Assembly: GCA_028673005.1 (NCBI GenBank)
Contig: CM054115.1
Coordinates: 193,076,370 to 193,140,369, forward strand
Source: Tanypteryx hageni
Lineage: Eukaryota; Arthropoda; Insecta; Odonata; Petaluridae
Reading direction: 5' to 3'
DNA: 64,000 nt
Below, in pieces: positions 1 through 14,099 of the stretch. Position numbers and translations under genes: made by a program. The notes under the pieces were generated by a model. That model was given only the letters and a program-made list of their open reading frames with translations, ran no database searches and was not told the origin of the DNA. The first letter of the stretch is position 1, and every line of letters begins with the position of its first letter.

Positions 1-3000
1 CCGTTCTTCGCTTCAAAGTCGTTCTAAACCTCCTTTCCGTTTCCTTCTTATTCCTTTTTCCACATCCTTTAACGTCACTTAGCAACGGCGGTCGCTAAAA
101 GAATGGAGCGGTAGGAGGGCAGAGAGGACGAAATGTCAATGCCATTATTCCCTTTAATTTCTCGCCGCATTTTAGTGGCATGAAATGCGATTCATCTGGT
201 AAACACGAGAGCGCAAACACACTTCCAATTCCTTTTGTTTTGATACAAATATGGAACCAAGGAAATTCAAATGAATGCTAAATAATTCCAAAGAGAATTT
301 CCGATTTTTGTGAACATTTTGAAATATTATGCTAAACTCAATTTCAGCAGTGTACATACCCGTATTTAATCATTTGGTTGTACGGAATGGATTGGTTAAA
401 TTAAAGTATAATATTTCTCAAAGAACGCCAATAGATATTTCTTGATAATCATTTAGATCGATTAAGTAATTCATATTGTAATATTTAAAATCAATAAGCT
501 TCTCTGAACGTAAATATCTTTAATGACAATAAAAAACGTTAACTGAATTATTCCGAGCGTTTCTATTCTATTTTGAAACCAATAACTGAACTGAAAATTT
601 TAGAGAAACTATACATTTAAAAAATTCAATCAAATGAGATATTTTGCTTGCATTAGAACTACGATAAAAGATGATGTATTAAAGTTAGTGAATGGAATTA
701 TTTAAATCTTTTGATTTATCTATAGATCATTTTAGCTACGAAAAATTGTAATAATGGAATTCTTATTTGTTTTGCATTTTAGTAGAAGCAAAATCGCAAA
801 TTTTCTGATATAGTGCCTGAATGCTCTGGCTCTGTAAGACATTGCAAATCTAAATCTTGAAGTGAAACCTGCAGTCTGCTTATGATCCATAGTGTAACCC
901 CTACAATGAAAAACTTGTTTTTCAATAACCTTTCATGGATGCTTAGATTTTAGAATAAGTTATTGAAGTATATGCTAAACCTGTCACCAAATGAACAAAA
1001 CATTGCTTCAAAAGAAGCAATCTCCGGTGAAAGTTACTTCTTTGAAGACGTAAAAAACAAACGGCGCCTAATACTCAAATGTGGCAACTTTTTTAACGAG
1101 GGCCTCGTATAAGAGCCTTCTTTTGGATTGTAAGTCTTCGAAACAAGCGATAGCAAAATTCCAAAAAATTATTCAACTTAAAAATACTATGATATTGTTA
1201 AAAATCATTAAATGTCTCAAAACATGAAAAATGACTGATCTTGCATTCAAGTTACATATGTTCCAAACAATTCAGTGACGAGTCTTACGCGCTTACTGTC
1301 GTAGAGAACTCCCGCTGTGGAGTAAATTAAAAATGAACTAGAAGATACGATGCTTCTAATGCGTTTCGAATGACAAAGGTCTTACGTAATAAAAAAGAAC
1401 TGTATTATCTCAAAAATGTAAAAACTATATTTATATGATAAATGTATTTAATATTTGTAAATATTGCACTACCAGGCTCACTGTCTCCATATTTTCCGGT
1501 CGATATCATCAATGAAACTCTTGATATTGTTTTGCCTAACTGAACCCCATTTTTTTCCTCAATGTACCTTTTTGGAAACACTCTATTTTAATTTATTCTA
1601 ACAATTATAAGTAATGTTTGCCATTAAAAAACTGGTAGTGCTTATTTCCGCTAGGTTATGGGCCATTCGTTAAATTATGCACTCCAGTGATAAGTCCATG
1701 CGACAGATGTAGTTCTGAAGTAAAAAGTGTAAAAATTGACACAAAATTTCTTTAAAATAGAGAATGTCTATTACACAAACCTTTAAAATTAAAATGTGTT
1801 CAAATCCACTGTATGATGCTACGATATTTTACAACAAAAATCCGCGCATAAATCGATATTTTGCTTTCTCATGGCAGACACATTAATCAAGAAGATTATT
1901 ACAGGTAATAACAGAATGAAAATATTTTGATATTATGGATCATATTCGAGCCGCATTACATTCACCAAGGAAAGGGGTGCGTGGCTATGGCGGCGTATCA
2001 ATTTTTAAAAGAAGAGGAAAAATATCTCTCCAAGGTTGATTTTGTTTATTTAAAAACTCAAGTGAATAATTATTGCCGAGCAAAAACTCTCCTTTCACGT
2101 TAGTTACCTAAATTTGAATTCAAAACAGTTTAAAATATAAATCTAATTACCTAAGTACCATGCCATTAAGGTTCCATTGGGACGCGTTGTGTGTGACCGA
2201 ACGAGCGAGCGATTTAGCGATTGAAGAGGATTAGTCGGTCATATTCTACGGCGATCATGAAGGAAGCATCCCAAGTAGCGCCACGAAGGAAGAAATACTA
2301 CTGAAATATGTTTAAAATTTCAATCTCAGTCTCTCTGAAATATTTCGTGGTCAAAAAATAGTTATTTAATTGCTTAAGCGCTGGATTATTGAAATAGCCT
2401 GCCACAAAATGGGCAAATTTCCTTTCGGGAGAAGCATTGATAGTTTTGCAGAGGACATTTATAGAGAGAAGTGAAGGAAACGGCAAATTTGGGGAGCTGA
2501 ATGGCCCTATGAAACGCCCGCCATCCTCCGAGCTGAAATTGAACATAAATCCCTTTCACCGTATTCGTCTTGTCTGCGCGGATACATAACTCGCCGCGAT
2601 GGCGCTGAGCGAAACGATGAGATAAAGCGATTCGAAGCGAACACGCGATCCTCGAAACATGTTGCGCGTGAAGCGCGGAAATAAAATATCATCATTATAT
2701 TTTATTATTCTTAATTTAAATCGCTGTGTCTCAGCAGAAATGCCGTGGCGATATAGAAGAGCAGCTCTGTTTTAAATAATACTGACTGAGATGAAAGTAT
2801 TTCGTTCCTAAAAGGGAATATGATGGAGCTTTGATACATTTTTATGAAACAATGACAACAGTGAGAAAAAAAGAAGGCGAAAGAGTAAAACGGAATGGCT
2901 CCGGCAGATGGCTTCCCTATAGTATTCTTTAAACAATTATATGCCTAATTTCAAATGAAGGACTTCCATGAATACATATAGTAATAAGGAATTAAATTAA

Positions 3001-6000
3001 TAATAAATAGACGAATTCGTTTATCTGTAAAATGATGAAATTACATGTATAAAAATTTCCTTCAAATATGTGATTTATTTTGTTGGATTGATTCGGTTTA
3101 AAATTGATCGATTTCTGTTTACTAGTTCAATGTATTTTAATGTTTTCCTTTTTTAACCTAATGGATAATTGATATTATTTCTCCGACAGCACGCAAAGAA
3201 ATAACGCCCATAAAAACCTGATTAAAATTAAACGCAAATTTATCAACAGAAAATTAATTGCAATGCAATATGTTTTAGAATGAACATTTTCAGTAAATTA
3301 ATATTCACTAAGGAAACTTATGATTGTATGTAAATACGAACATATTTTTTTTAAACTCATAAATTCATTAGCTGAGCAACTCGTACTTTATCCGGTGTGT
3401 TTGTGATTAATAACTTGAAATGATTCCATTAGTAGGTACCAAAGGTCTTCGATGACTCCGAAGTCATAACTTTATCTTCTTCGACCCCATAATTTTGAAA
3501 AACACACTGAAAATTCTTCCACAATACTCCTCATAATCTTTGTTGACGGTCTTTCCACTTGGCAGAAGATTACACAAATTATTTTCGTTTCTTACTCTTA
3601 AGCATGCTACCTAAAACCGACAATGAGAAAAGCAATGTGCATGTAAGAGGATTCGACAAACGTTAGCGATAGACCTTGGGCCTCATTAGCAATTGCCGCT
3701 GCATAGCAAACCTTTGCCTGAAATTGATGAAGTTCGAATTGAAAAGGATATTCATTGGGGATCATACGGATGGTTTGTATAAAAACACTCCTTTTTAACA
3801 TCCTGACAAAATAACTGCTTCTATAAATATATAGTTTGAACCTGAAAACGTATTTCATTATAAAGTTTTGGAACATCGAAATTTTGCAGTAATATAATTT
3901 GTGCACGAACTTTCAAAATCATTTAATGAGGAGGCATCCCTGGATGGTTCTATGAGTTTAAAACTAAACCATATAATTTATTGTTTCCTCCACATTTTTA
4001 ATGGTATCTAAAGTGTTATAACCTATTTTTAGCAACAAATTAATTTATAAGAATCTCACTGAATGAAGCCTCCGTTTTCCTTTTGAGGGCGGAAGTAGCT
4101 CTTTCACATAACCATGATTTTTCGCTTAAAAGTGAAATTTCTACATTTCTGAGTTTAGTTCAATATCAGATTTTACCACATCGCTTAGTTTTCTTATATT
4201 TCAAATTCGCCATTTATATTAGACATATTTCCATGATCTATTTTCAAACGTAATTCACCAGGTTTATTACTCCCTTTTAAATATACTAACACGTACATTT
4301 CTACTTTCCTCCGTTTAAATGACGATTTTATATAAAAAATTCTTAGAGAATGAAGGAAACAAAGCTTATCTTTACTTAGATTTTCAATATTTAGCTAATT
4401 TTGTTTGTAAACGATATGTAGCGTACATAAACGATAGAAATGCAAAGTTATTAGGCAGTGGGAGAAAAATAAAAATAAATTCTTTTAATTAAAATGTCAA
4501 TAAAATCGGTTAAAAATTATATCATAACATTTTACTTTTTATTTTGTTTTAAACAAAACCTTTCTCTAGTTACTGTTGTTTTTTCATTATTTATAGAATC
4601 ACACACATACATACAAAAACTTTATTTTAAAGATAGTTATAGAAAATTTCAACCGTATATGTACCACATTCATATCACATCTACTTTAGATGGAAAATTT
4701 TTCTTGATTACCTATAATTCCATCGACAAGTTTTCAAAGCTTCTGTACGTTATACGTTCTCTTATGTCTTTGGATAAGTCCGGAAGAAAACGCTAAGGAA
4801 ACGGAATGATACATATATACTATTGAACATAGCTATTGGAATTTAAACAAAGTTAGAAGGGGATACCGTGACGTCAAATGCAGGAATTTCTTTCGTGGTA
4901 CTGCAATTTCCATAATGGCTAAAGTCCTTTCCATTTGTGTTTGCCACAGCAACGGAATTCAAACAATAAAGAGTTTGTCTCGTCCACCGCCTCTCCAAAA
5001 TTCTCCACGTGCTTCCGTGCCAACTTTATGTTGATACGCTACCAGTTTTTCTATTAGCTTAGGCAGATATTTATTTTGATACTGAAATTCATATTAAAAA
5101 TGTATTTTAAGAATTCGCCAATTACATGTATTCACCGCAAAAAAACTCTAGTCCTTTCTCAGGGGGTGAGTCAAGTTGATAAAAACAGTTTCCATTTTGA
5201 ATAATTTGATGTTTCTGAATAATCCGCGATTCAATATGCATTTTCCTCTATCCGGTTATAGTCTCACCTATTTGTATTCATGTAAGGCACGGAAGACGGC
5301 TCATCAGCTCTCTCACACCTTTTCTCCCTTATTTACACTCCGGGCTTTCAATATCTATCGGATGACCTTTATTCCTACCCCCTTGGCCCCTCCACCCTCA
5401 CAAACCCGCCGGAGACTACTCAACTGCGCCCACGGTCAGTGAAAATGGGGGAGGAGAGCGAAAGGGTAACTTGTCAACTGCCCCCCGGCCATTAAGCAGC
5501 ACTAATTCCGGAAAGATAGTTTTGCCTGTTCTTGAAGGGCGAGTTTCGGCGGTTCGTCACGTCAAGATCATTTGTACCTGAGAAAAACGTAACTCGGTCC
5601 GTTGCGTCCAAATTTCAACATGAAGGAACATTCTACTCGGCCCCACCGGGTTAGGTAAGTTATAAAATATAGGTGAAGTATTTTTGGTTCATTCTCACTT
5701 TTACTTTGTCCCCCCCTTGCGTTGGGTTAGGTAACGTTCATCTTAATATGTCAAGCTATTTCACCTTATTTTCTCTTAGAATGTGTTACAAAAATGCACC
5801 CTATAAATCAGCTGGATCAAGAAGTGGAAGGCCAGTCGCATTCAGCTTCTACATTCAGATTACGGGCCTTTGTAGCACACTGCGAGTCCAGAGGCGCATT
5901 TGAGTGTTTCGATAGGGATCTAAAATGACCGCGAGACGCCGCGGAAACTGAGAGGTAAGAGAGACCAGGGGGGGGGGGGGCAATTGGGCGTTTCGCTAGG

Positions 6001-6045
6001 GGTCTAAAGAGGCCGCGGGGCGAAGTTGAGTATTACCCACAATCC
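1..6045. other. AT-rich stretch with no recognised gene
   Basis: I read both strands and found only short open frames with no recognisable domain, and no clear transposon ends. The bases are AT-rich with scattered A/T runs. A run of thirteen G lies just inside its right end at about 5968-5980. It could be intronic or intergenic DNA of the host; nothing here decides which. Confidence 0.5.
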
Positions 6046-6049
6046 ATCC

Positions 6050-6250
6050 CGAGCTCCCCCTCCATTCTTAGCTCTCTCCCTCCCTTTCTCATTCTCTCTT
6101 ACTCTTCCAAATCTACTTCTTCCTATTCCTTATTTTTCTCTCGTTTTGGATGGTAACACGTTGCTCTGACACCGACAGCCCCTCTTCTCCCTCCCTTTTC
6201 TCTCTCTCTCTCTCCCTCCCTACCTCCTTCTCACTATCTCTTTCTCTCCG
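6050..6250. repeat. Pyrimidine-rich (CT/CCT) low-complexity tract
   Basis: The plus strand is dominated by CT, CCT and CCCT runs, most regularly around 6195-6225. The reverse-strand open frame that overlaps it is a by-product of the repeat, with Arg/Glu-rich low-complexity protein. Confidence 0.8.
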
Positions 6251-6499
6251 ACGTCGCGACGCCAGAAGAAGACGGGAAAACGGGGTATAGAATCTCGCGT
6301 GTTTTTTGCCCGCAAAAGAAACACACGGTCTATAAATTCCTCGCCTTTCCTTCGTCCAAACATTCCGAATTTTACTGTCCCGTGTTCTTGTTTTTGGAAA
6401 GGTGCAAATGCCGTATTGGCTCGAACACATGCCGAACTCTCTCAAATTTTTACTTCATCTTTTGTGGGAAAAGTAAGAATCAAAGGAATATTATGATGG

Positions 6500-7365
6500 G
6501 CAAAATTTTAACGCGTAAAAGTTTCTTAAAATGACTAGTACAAAATTACAGAAAAGAATTCTAATGTTCATGATCAATACGAAGAAACCGAAAGAAATGA
6601 TTTTTTGATAAATAATTAAAACTAAAAAATTACCGTAACTATCGATATTTAATTATTAAAAATGTGAAATTATTCGGATCGATATCTACCCATTCACCAT
6701 GTTTAACAACGGTGAGTTGATCACTACGGAGAACCGCGATATTTTTTACATAATTGGATATATATTTAGGTCGAGGTCTTGTTTTTCATCTCACTTTGTG
6801 TGATAAATGAAAAGCAATGTTTTGTATTCTGGAAAAGGGGGCAATATGAGATGATAAAAACGGCACACACAACTATAATCTAAAACAATAGTGAGGGTAG
6901 ACTATTTCCATGCGAAAATAAGATACTTTATAAAAGTTTATTCCAATTTTTATAGTATTTTTTAGTAAAGATGAATCAGACATCTGCCTCGACGCCATAG
7001 AAATAATTTTTCAATCGCCACAATGATAAATAATATGTCGAATAAAATTGCGCCTTGACCACCATCTCATAATTTTACATTACTTCTGTTCTTGCTATTC
7101 TGTCGTTACGAAGGAAAAAATATTAAAATCGATCTTTGTTGAATTTTCTCTATATTACGAAAACTTGAAGGTGAGGTTTGTTTTTAATAATTAAAAAAAT
7201 TGACGTGGTATATTTCCGACAGAAACGGAAGGAAATTATGTTTCTCGTATCCTCGATATCAAACAAGAGAAGGTCCCTGGTTACCAAGATGGGATGTCTC
7301 GGAAGCTCCTCCGGAAAGGGATTTTTGGGATAGATTTCACGTCCAACGCAAATGGCTGAAGGAGT
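6500..7365. other. No recognised feature
   Basis: AT-rich sequence without a recognisable coding frame, RNA or repeat unit. Confidence 0.45.
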
Positions 7366-7495
7366 GAGCGGAGGAAGAGAGTAAAGAGGAGGGGGAGAGA
7401 GGAGTGAGGAGGAGAGGGTGAGGGAGAGGAGGAGAGGGGAGTTGAGGAGGGAGAGGGGGAGTTGGGAATATGTACTGAGAGAGAGAGGCACAGTG
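7366..7495. repeat. Purine-rich (GA/GGA) tract
   Basis: About 130 bp in which the plus strand is almost entirely A and G, in irregular GAGGA/GGGAGAGG units. Overlapping reverse-strand Ser/Leu/Pro-rich frames are products of the repeat, not genes. Confidence 0.85.
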
Positions 7496-7695
7496 TGGTG
7501 AGCTGAGGGCCCTAAATCGATCGCTCGACTTTATTTGTGTCAGCATAATGTATGCTTAACACACCACGCGTGCCAAACGGATGGAGGTAATAAAGTGCCT
7601 TAAGCGTAAATTATTAACAAACACTGATTTAAATGAGCTACATTCATTGGTTTGATTTCTTGCCCCCCAACTAATAGAGCAGATCGAATTTTCGA

Positions 7696-7696
<1 letters not shown>

Positions 7697-7736
<40 letters not shown>
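7697..7736. repeat. (TA)n microsatellite, about 19 units
   Basis: An uninterrupted TA dinucleotide run of about 38-40 bp. It generates Ile/Tyr-alternating frames on both strands. Confidence 0.95.
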
Positions 7737-7739
<3 letters not shown>

Positions 7740-9320
7740 AACGTGACTCCAAGCTTTGATTTATCAGTGATACAGACGCATTATGGATTTTGTGCGAGAC
7801 TAAGCACATTGTCCATAAACGTATTTAGCTGCATAATTTGGTTGCAATATGAATCTAAGAGCGCATGTACATATGATTTACTTGCTTATTCGCATTCATA
7901 TATTGTGCATATTCTTATATTTTTATTTATAATTGAAATTGTAACCAAAATAATTATAAATAGACAACCGATTCACGTTTGAAGTTATCAAGGCGTGCAC
8001 ATTTTTATGATTACGATGGAACTATTCATCGGACAGGGATTCCAACATAGCGAAGTTTAAGATGTTGGTAAAATCAAAACAGAATCTCGAGGATAATGGT
8101 AGGAGGGAGAAACATATGAGATGGTGTAGGGGCCGTAAAATCGCGCAAAGAAAAGCCAATTTGCAATTTTCAGCTTGAGGTTATTTGGAAATTTGTGGGA
8201 ACCACAGAGAAGGGCTCTTCAAGGATGACGTCAAAATAAGGACAAATGAAGGGAGAATAGGATAAGGATGAGGGTGCGAGGAAAAATTGAGGAAAGTAAA
8301 TGACTCCACAGGAGAAGAAACGGTGAAGTGCTGGTAGTAAGGCGAATGCTAGCTAAAACTAATGATAAGTTATCCGAATAATTCTAAAAATTATTGCCAT
8401 TTTATCTGAAGGTTGCAATTTATCGTCTATTATTACAAAATTCAGTAATATATAACGCAGGAAATATAGTCATTAATAATCAATTTGTCTCAGGTTATCA
8501 TAATTTTAGGCTTATAAAATTTATCTTAATTGTCGAATTGTTTCTAGCATTATAAGGCAAATTCAATAACTCATCCTTGAATAACAGGACTATAGACTTT
8601 GTTAAATCTTCAATATGATCGTTGGATAAATGGGATGATGGATGATCTTCCGAGAACAAATGGTGACGCGCCAATACTGGCGCCTCTGAATTCATCTCCG
8701 TCTTACTAGCAAACTAGCACACTTTTTTATAAGACTTCAATTCCGCCCGCAATTCCGCATGGTAAAAGAGGCCCCTTCATTCACTGCAGAAATTTACATT
8801 ATTGCGCTATCAATTACGTTCCTTGTATCTTTCCAATTCAACACTTAAAGATAAATCATTGTCTGAAAATTATTTTTACATATATGATAATCAGCAGCTT
8901 CTAGTTACATTTAGGATATCCACGCTAACGAATGCGCTCCGTTGTGGAAATCTATTATAAAACTGAATAAAAGTAAAACTATAACTACCGCAAAAATATA
9001 AATGATAGTGGAGTTATTTTTTAGTCGAATTCATTAATGAAGTATCTCATTAGGCTTACCAAAGAACATTGAAAATGCAGTCCAAAAATTAAAGTGGTAA
9101 TTTGGTGATATAAATAAGCTGCTGATAAATACTGCTTTTAAAAAGTCGTTTTATTAATATATTTGCATATATCTCCTCTAAAAACTGTGATTAAACCTGG
9201 AAGAAATTTCTAAGGATATATAGTATACAGTAAAACAATTAAATAAAACAGTACGACAGCTACGTTATAAAATTGTAAATGGTGACAAAATATGAGCCAT
9301 TGCGGGATAACGTTCTGTTC
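7740..9320. other. No recognised feature
   Basis: AT-rich sequence with short frames only. I saw no domain, RNA or repeat unit. Confidence 0.45.
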
Positions 9321-9324
9321 GAAT

Positions 9325-10060
9325 GGGGGAGGGAATGAGGGTAAGAGGGGGGAGGGAAGAGAGTGGATGCGGAGGGGGTGAATGGGGAGGGGGTGGATGG
9401 GAAGAGGGTGGATTGTGAGGGGGTGGATGGGAAAGAGTTGGATGGGGAGGGGGTGTTTGGGAAAAGGGTGGATGGGGAGGGGATGGATGGTTAGGGGTGG
9501 AATGGGCGGCGGTGGATGGGGGGGTTGGATGGGGAGGGGTTGAATGTGGGGGTGTGGATGGGGATGGGGTGGATGGGGAGGGAGTGGATGGGTAGGGGTG
9601 GATGGGGAGGGGGTGGATGAGGAAGGGGAGGCTGGGGAGAAGGTGGATGGGGAGGGGTGGATGGGGAAGGTGTGGTTGGGAGTGTGTTGATGGGGAGGGG
9701 TGGATTGAGAGGGGGTGGATGGGGAGGGGGTGAATGGGGAGGGAGTGGATGTGAAGAGGGTGGATGGTGAGGGGGTGGATGGGGAGGGGGTGGTTGGGGA
9801 GTGTGTTGATGGGGAGGGGTGGATTGAGAGGGGGTGGATGGGGAGGGGGCGGATGGAGAGGGGGTGGATGGGAAAGGGGTGGATGGGGAGGGGATAGATA
9901 GTTAGGGGTGGATGGGGCGGCGGTGGATGGGGGGGTTGGATGGGGAGGGGTTGAACGGGGGGTGTGGATGGGGACGGGGTGAATGGGGAGGGGGTGGATG
10001 ACTCTTTGGAAAAATGGGGGAGGGGAGAGTGGAGAGGGTGGATGGGCAATGGGAAAGGAT
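9325..10060. repeat. 15-bp GC-rich minisatellite (about 49 units)
   Basis: Variants of a 15-bp unit, GGTGGATGGGGAGGG, run head to tail for about 735 bp with point changes and small length variants. Because 15 is a multiple of 3, each frame gives a five-residue repeat: Asp-Gly-Glu-Gly-Val on the plus strand, and Ile/Ser-His/Thr-Pro-Leu/Ser-Pro on the minus strand. The 279-codon reverse frame across 9210-10049 is therefore expected from the repeat alone. A higher-order repeat is visible: the stretch around 9480-9560 is closely repeated around 9890-9970, about 410 bp later. Confidence 0.93.
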
Positions 10061-10064
10061 TAAG

Positions 10065-11185
10065 GAGGGAGGCCAGTGGCTGATGGCGTCCAGAGTGTCA
10101 TTTCATTCTCACTCATTCACTCTTACTCTTTCATTTGAAACTGTATTTTTAAATCCACTGTGAATGACAGATTAGGGGCTGAAATCCCTCTCCCAGATTT
10201 CATTCCTATCTGTTTATCGTAATTTTCATTGAAATAAGCACTCATGGTGCCCGATCCTATCCCTAGATAAGATCCAATATTAAGTTGTATATGCAAAATA
10301 TGAACTTACTGCAAAGTTTGATTATTGCACAATTAATTTAAATAAGTTACTTATGTTGATAGATTCTATTTCAATATCGTGAATAAAATTTTCAGTAATT
10401 CCAACAGAGTGGGCTAAGTAGTTGATTTATTTATCAGCAATGCACTTGGTAAATTACCTGTCACTCCTGATCATAATCAATTCAATGTTGGCTTCTGTTA
10501 TGCAGATGTGATCAAATGAGATTCGTTCTCGGCGTTTGTGAGTAATTAGAGCAATTCGGACTGAAACCCATCGCCAACTAGTGAAACCATTCGAACCAAG
10601 CAAAATACCATTAAAGCATGTTGGAATAGGTGCACTACCATCGATGATTCACGAGAGGTAATCGTCTGCGCGGTTGGATGGCGTCACATTACTCCTTTGA
10701 GATTTGATCAATCAAGAGGGAATTGCACCGGAAACTACCTGATACTATCAACGTCGACCATAAACATCTAAAATACCCGAAATTGTGCAAGAATGTCAGC
10801 TAACAAACATAAACTGCGAACCTTTCCCGAGAACTAGCGCGTGAATGTTTGTGGCAATTGCTGAACCGCGTCCGAAGCAGACATTACCCCGAAGCCAACG
10901 ATTAATTTCTCTTTTGCTACGCAAATGATCACACGCCCAATAAAAAAGGCTTTTCGTTTCTAAGTGCATTGCACCCTGGTTTAACATCTACACGAGTTGT
11001 TTTTTTAGTGGCCAGAGACATGGCAACAATAACAATACGTTGAATTTATCCTGAATGTTTGCGCGATTACAATATTAAAGTGAACTTTTTAAATTTTCCA
11101 TTAACTTAACAGAGATCGATTTATCTGATTGAACACCTGAAATGGTCTATCAGTCGGTCTCAATTCCTCGGCTCTTATGCTATCT
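10065..11185. other. No recognised feature
   Basis: Mixed-composition sequence with short frames only. Nothing recognised on either strand. Confidence 0.45.
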
Positions 11186-11189
11186 CTCG

Positions 11190-11245
11190 ATCAATCAGGG
11201 ACTGAGGGGCGGGCAAGGGGGGAAGGGGTGGGGGGGGGGGGTATA
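11190..11245. repeat. G-rich tract
   Basis: Short stretch of G runs broken by A, C and T, including a run of about twelve G at 11230-11242. It has four or more G runs of three or longer, so G-quadruplex formation is possible but untested. Confidence 0.7.
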
Positions 11246-12059
11246 CTGGCAGGTGTCTATCCTGAGCAGCAACCGCCTAGCCTAGCGAATATGTTTAACG
11301 TATCGTATAATTGGCTATATTTTAATAGTCCAAATATACCAATTTTCATGACAATTGGTGGAAATATTTTGTTACTGGAGCCAAGCTCCTGAGGATAATT
11401 TTCGTTGCGAAGATTAAAAGTCCCGGGTTCAATTCAAGGAACTATCTTTCCCATTTCATCTACATGTGAAATCTGAAATCCATCGTGCAGGGTAGTATTC
11501 TCTAGCACATTAAATTAACTTAGAATTACAATATTATACAATATATTACAATACATACAAGTATTATCTGAAAAAAGTAATAAAGATTCTAACTTTTCTC
11601 ATAGAATTATGATCAATGGTATTAATTACTAATCACTAATAGTGATATTATTACAAGTAAAAATTTTAAATAATTATTTATTAATTTTATAATCAAGAAA
11701 AATCCAATATAAATATAAACAGCATTTGAAAAAATCCATACACAATTTTATTATCAATTTTACTCCACTTAAAATGTTAATTTATGAAGGAAAAAAATAG
11801 AAATAAATTTCAAAGTGCAACTTCAGATAATTTCCACTCACTAGTGAATTAATCGAATTTCAATTGCGTTATGACCAATTGGACATATTTGAGATTAGTT
11901 TGACCTTTCATTCTGCTAACAATTAAAAATAAAAATATAATTAAAATATTTGACATTTCACGGTTTCTTTTCCTATGATATTCTTACTGATCGCAAGAAA
12001 GATTTGTGAAGCAAAGAGTAACATGCAGCGAAAAGACAGCGAAGTGTATGTGGGACTGA

Positions 12060-12760
12060 GTCAGTTGAAGGAGAGATGGAGAGAGGAAAGTGAGGGAGAG
12101 GAGGAGGTGAGGGAGAGAAGAGGTGAGGGAGGGAGAGGAGGAGGGGAGGGAGGGAGAGAAGGAGGGGAGAGGAGGAGGGGAGAGGAGGAGGGGAGAGGAG
12201 AAGGGGAGGGAGGGAGAGGAGGAGGAAAGGAAGGGAGAGGATGAGGGGAGGGAGGGAGAGGAGGAGGAGAGGGAGGGAGAGGAGGAGGAAAGGAAGGGAG
12301 GGAGAGAAGATAAAAAGAGAGGGAGGATGACAGCTGAAGAAAGGAGACAGGAGGAAAGCAGGTGATGTGGATTCAACCGAGAGAGAGAGGAATCGGTTGC
12401 ATGAGATAAAAGGTGAAAGAGGAGTGGGAGAGAAGAGGGAAGAGAGAGAGGAAGGGATAGGAAGGGGCAAAACGAAGTCCAGGAGAAAGTAAAGTGAGAT
12501 AGAACGTAGAAGACGGTGGGATGAGTGAGATGACAAGAAAGAATGGGAAAAAGAAAGAGGAACGTAATCAAAGGAAGACGGAGAGTAATGAGAATTAAGC
12601 AAGTGTTTTGAACAGAGGAAGAGAGAGATACAATGATAAGAAAGATCAGTCCGGAGAAGTAAAAATAGTAATGGGAGAGTGAGAGAAACTGTATTGTAAG
12701 GGAAAGAGTGGGGGTGAAGTTTGGAAAGAGTAAGGGTTACACAACGGAGAAAAAATTATG
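12060..12760. repeat. Long polypurine (AGGAGG/GAGAGG) array
   Basis: The first 300 bp are almost pure A/G on the plus strand, in irregular GGGAGGGAGAGGAGGA-like units. The remainder stays strongly purine-biased. The overlapping Ser/Leu/Pro-rich reverse frames (11973-12602) and Glu/Gly/Arg-rich forward frames come from the composition, not from selection on protein. Confidence 0.85.
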
Positions 12761-13099
12761 ATGTAATAAAATTACATACCAAAATTTTGATGGATTTCAT
12801 ATGGATTATTTTCGATATTTTGGCGATTCAAATTTTGAAAAGATAAGAATAAACAACCTCCGCTGGGCAACGCAAGAAACGTTCTTGTTGGGATATAAAA
12901 CTCGTTCCTTGACGCATAAATTGCAGTCACGCAAAGGAAAAAATTTCTCGTTTTTAGGAGGAGAAAAAAAGGACTCAGTAATTGAAAATTTAGGATCATT
13001 CATTTTATTTCTCATTCCTAAAGAAGTTTTGCAGCGTATCTCTGGGTTCTTCTGCATGCAGTTGGCACCCCTGATCGATAAAGGACCGCAAAAGGGAGT

Positions 13100-14095
13100 G
13101 TCTATGAGAAATGGGTCGTGGATGGAGGAGGAGGGATGGGAGGGAGGGTGAAAGGAGAATGGGAGGGAGGAACAGAGTATAAAAGGAAGAAACGCCATCG
13201 GAGATATGAGAGATTTTGAGGCGAAGGAAGAGAGGGAGAGAGAGATAAAGAGAGAGATGAGAAAAGGGATGGAAATGATAATAATGGAGGGAGCGAGGAG
13301 AATGGAGGGAAGAGTGGTCTTTAAGAATGAAATGATTGGAGACTGAAAATAAAAGAGGAGAGACATAGCGAGAGGCGAGATGAGAAGTGGCGAGGAGGGA
13401 GTGGAATGGGGTGAGGGTAGGAAGGGAAGGAAGTGTTGGGCGTGAGAGGGTGGAGGGAAGAGAGGGTGGAGGGGGAGAGGTTGAATGTGAGAGAGGGTGG
13501 AGGGGAGAGAGGGTGGAGGGGAGGGAGGGTGGAGGGGAGAGAGGGTGGAGGGGAGAGAGGGTGGAGGGAAGAGAGGGTGGAGGGGAGAGAGGGTGGAGGG
13601 TAGAGAGGGTAAGGAGAGAGATGGTGGAGGGGAGAGAGGGTGGAGGGGAGAGAGGGTGGAGGGGAGATATGGTGGAGGGGAGAGAGGGTGGAGGGGAGAG
13701 AGGGTGGAGGGGAGATATGGTGGAGGGGAAATATGGTGGAAGGGAGAAAGGGTGGAGGAGAGAGAAAGTAGAGGAGAGATAGGGTGGAGGGGAGAGAGGG
13801 TGGAGGAGAGATAGGGTGGAGGGGAGAGAGGGTGGAGGGGAGAGAGGGTGGAGGGGAGATATGGTGGAGGGGAGAGAGGGTGGAGGGGAGATATGGTGGA
13901 GGGGAAATATGGTGGAAGGGAGAAAGGGTGGAGGAGAGAGAGGGTAGAGGAGAGATAGGGTGGAGGGGAGAGAGGGTGGAGGAGAGATAGGGTGGAGGGG
14001 AGAGAGGGTGGAGGGGAGAGAGGGACGAGGGGAGAGAGGGTGGAGGGGAGAAGGGGTGGGGGAAAGATGAAGAAGGGGTGGGGGGAAGAAGGGGT
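13100..14095. repeat. 16-bp purine minisatellite
   Basis: The core, 13440-14060, is built of a 16-bp unit, GGTGGAGGGGAGAGAG, with variants carrying GATAT or GAAAT in place of GAGAG. A higher-order block is repeated: the run with GATATGG, then GAAATATGG, then AGAAAGGG at about 13660-13800 recurs at about 13850-14000. Because 16 is not a multiple of 3, three units make a 16-residue protein period and all frames stay open. That explains the 472- and 439-codon reverse frames overlapping here, which have no recognisable non-repeat domain. Confidence 0.92.
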
Positions 14096-14099
14096 GGAT

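Noticed and set aside
9210..10049. 279-codon reverse-strand frame with Ile-His-Pro-Leu-Pro repeats
   Set aside because: Fully explained by a 15-bp minisatellite; no non-repeat domain and no start context.
11365..11440. tRNA-like B box GGGTTCAATTC
   Set aside because: No A box at the right spacing and no cloverleaf; a single 11-base match is weak.
11973..12602. 209-codon Ser/Leu-rich reverse frame resembling a membrane protein
   Set aside because: Composition of a polypurine array; no conserved residues.
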